From contig JANOLP010000213.1 of NCBI GenBank assembly GCA_031419835.1, positions 1 through 5,545 on the forward strand: a stretch of DNA of 5,545 bases. The letters run 5' to 3'. The DNA comes from JALYOK01 sp031419835 (GTDB taxonomy: Bacteria > Pseudomonadota > Gammaproteobacteria > Burkholderiales > JALYOK01). This document shows, one piece after another, positions 5,409-5,545 of the stretch (position 1 is its first letter; each line of letters begins with the position of its first letter). A program made the translations under genes and the position numbers. The notes under the pieces are model-generated. The model was not told where the DNA came from and made no database searches. It saw only the letters and a list, made by a program, of their open reading frames with translations.

Positions 5409-5545
5409 GAGCCTGTCGGACTTAAAGAATCGCAGCGAAAAAGAGGCTGAGCGAGAACAGATTTTGACGATTTCGCCGGGCAATAGTCGTTCTATTGCCC
5501 AAGAAAGCGGCGAAATATGGACCGCTCAGCCTCTTTTGCAGCCGA
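5409..5545. mobile_element. Nested fold-back element, cut by the window end
   Basis: The sequence folds on itself through three nested perfect arms. AAAAGAGGCTGAGCG (5439-5453) pairs with 5523-5537, ATTTCGCCG (5470-5478) pairs with 5508-5516, and GGGCAATAG (5478-5486) pairs with CTATTGCCC (5492-5500) around TCGTT. The left side continues outward to GAGCCTGTCGGACTT (from 5409), and the last bases of the window (GCAGCCGA) resemble the complement of the left flank at 5429-5436. This suggests that the element goes on beyond the window to an inverted copy of its left end. It looks like a palindromic MITE without coding capacity. Family unknown. Confidence 0.55.

Noticed and set aside
5368..5545. 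GTG-started frame open to the window end, with AAGG shortly upstream
   Set aside because: It runs from inside the 310-bp element through the fold-back element; its residues are dictated by palindromic repeats and match no family I know. It could be a partial gene only if it goes on well beyond the window.

Overview
This window looks like chromosomal DNA from a Gram-negative bacterium with type IV pili, most likely a beta- or gammaproteobacterium. The evidence is a minor-pilin operon of the Pseudomonas/Neisseria kind, a GarR-like tartronate semialdehyde reductase and REP-like repeats with TGTCATTCCCGC ends. The species cannot be named from the sequence alone.

Layout. Positions 1-207 hold the C-terminal end of a D-2-hydroxyacid dehydrogenase. 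Positions 208-407 are intergenic and carry an 81-nt fold-back repeat. Positions 408-1295 encode a complete GarR/GlxR-type 2-hydroxy-3-oxopropionate reductase. The two metabolic genes probably both reduce small glyoxylate-derived hydroxy/oxo acids; the fold-back repeat between them may separate their transcripts. Positions 1296-1464 are intergenic, with two inverted repeats and no clear promoter or Shine-Dalgarno site. Positions 1465-5048 form one tightly packed five-gene block in the order pilV, pilW, pilX-like, fimT, pilE. The junctions are a 4-nt ATGA overlap, a 16-nt gap, a 0-nt junction and a 13-nt overlap. All five products start with a class III (type IV) prepilin leader and a hydrophobic helix. 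Such minor pilins are cleaved and methylated by PilD at the inner membrane and prime or cap the pilus. The usual pilY1 tip-adhesin gene is missing and fimT lies where it would be expected. The pilX-like gene is unusually long, with a glycine-rich SGGA-repeat tail that looks like a beta-helix.

The last ~500 bases (5049-5545) hold no convincing gene but are dense in inverted repeats. They contain a possible 310-bp element bounded by perfect 13-bp inverted repeats, which encloses two REP-like hairpins in opposite orientation. A second, nested fold-back element directly abuts it and runs off the window end. Inside fimT there is also a perfect 28-bp palindrome covering the codons of the prepilin cleavage site.

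The most interesting points are the unusual minor-pilin set (long PilX-like protein, no PilY1, FimT with a GRxR motif), the palindrome in fimT, and the stacked palindromic elements downstream of pilE. None of these proves a new system.
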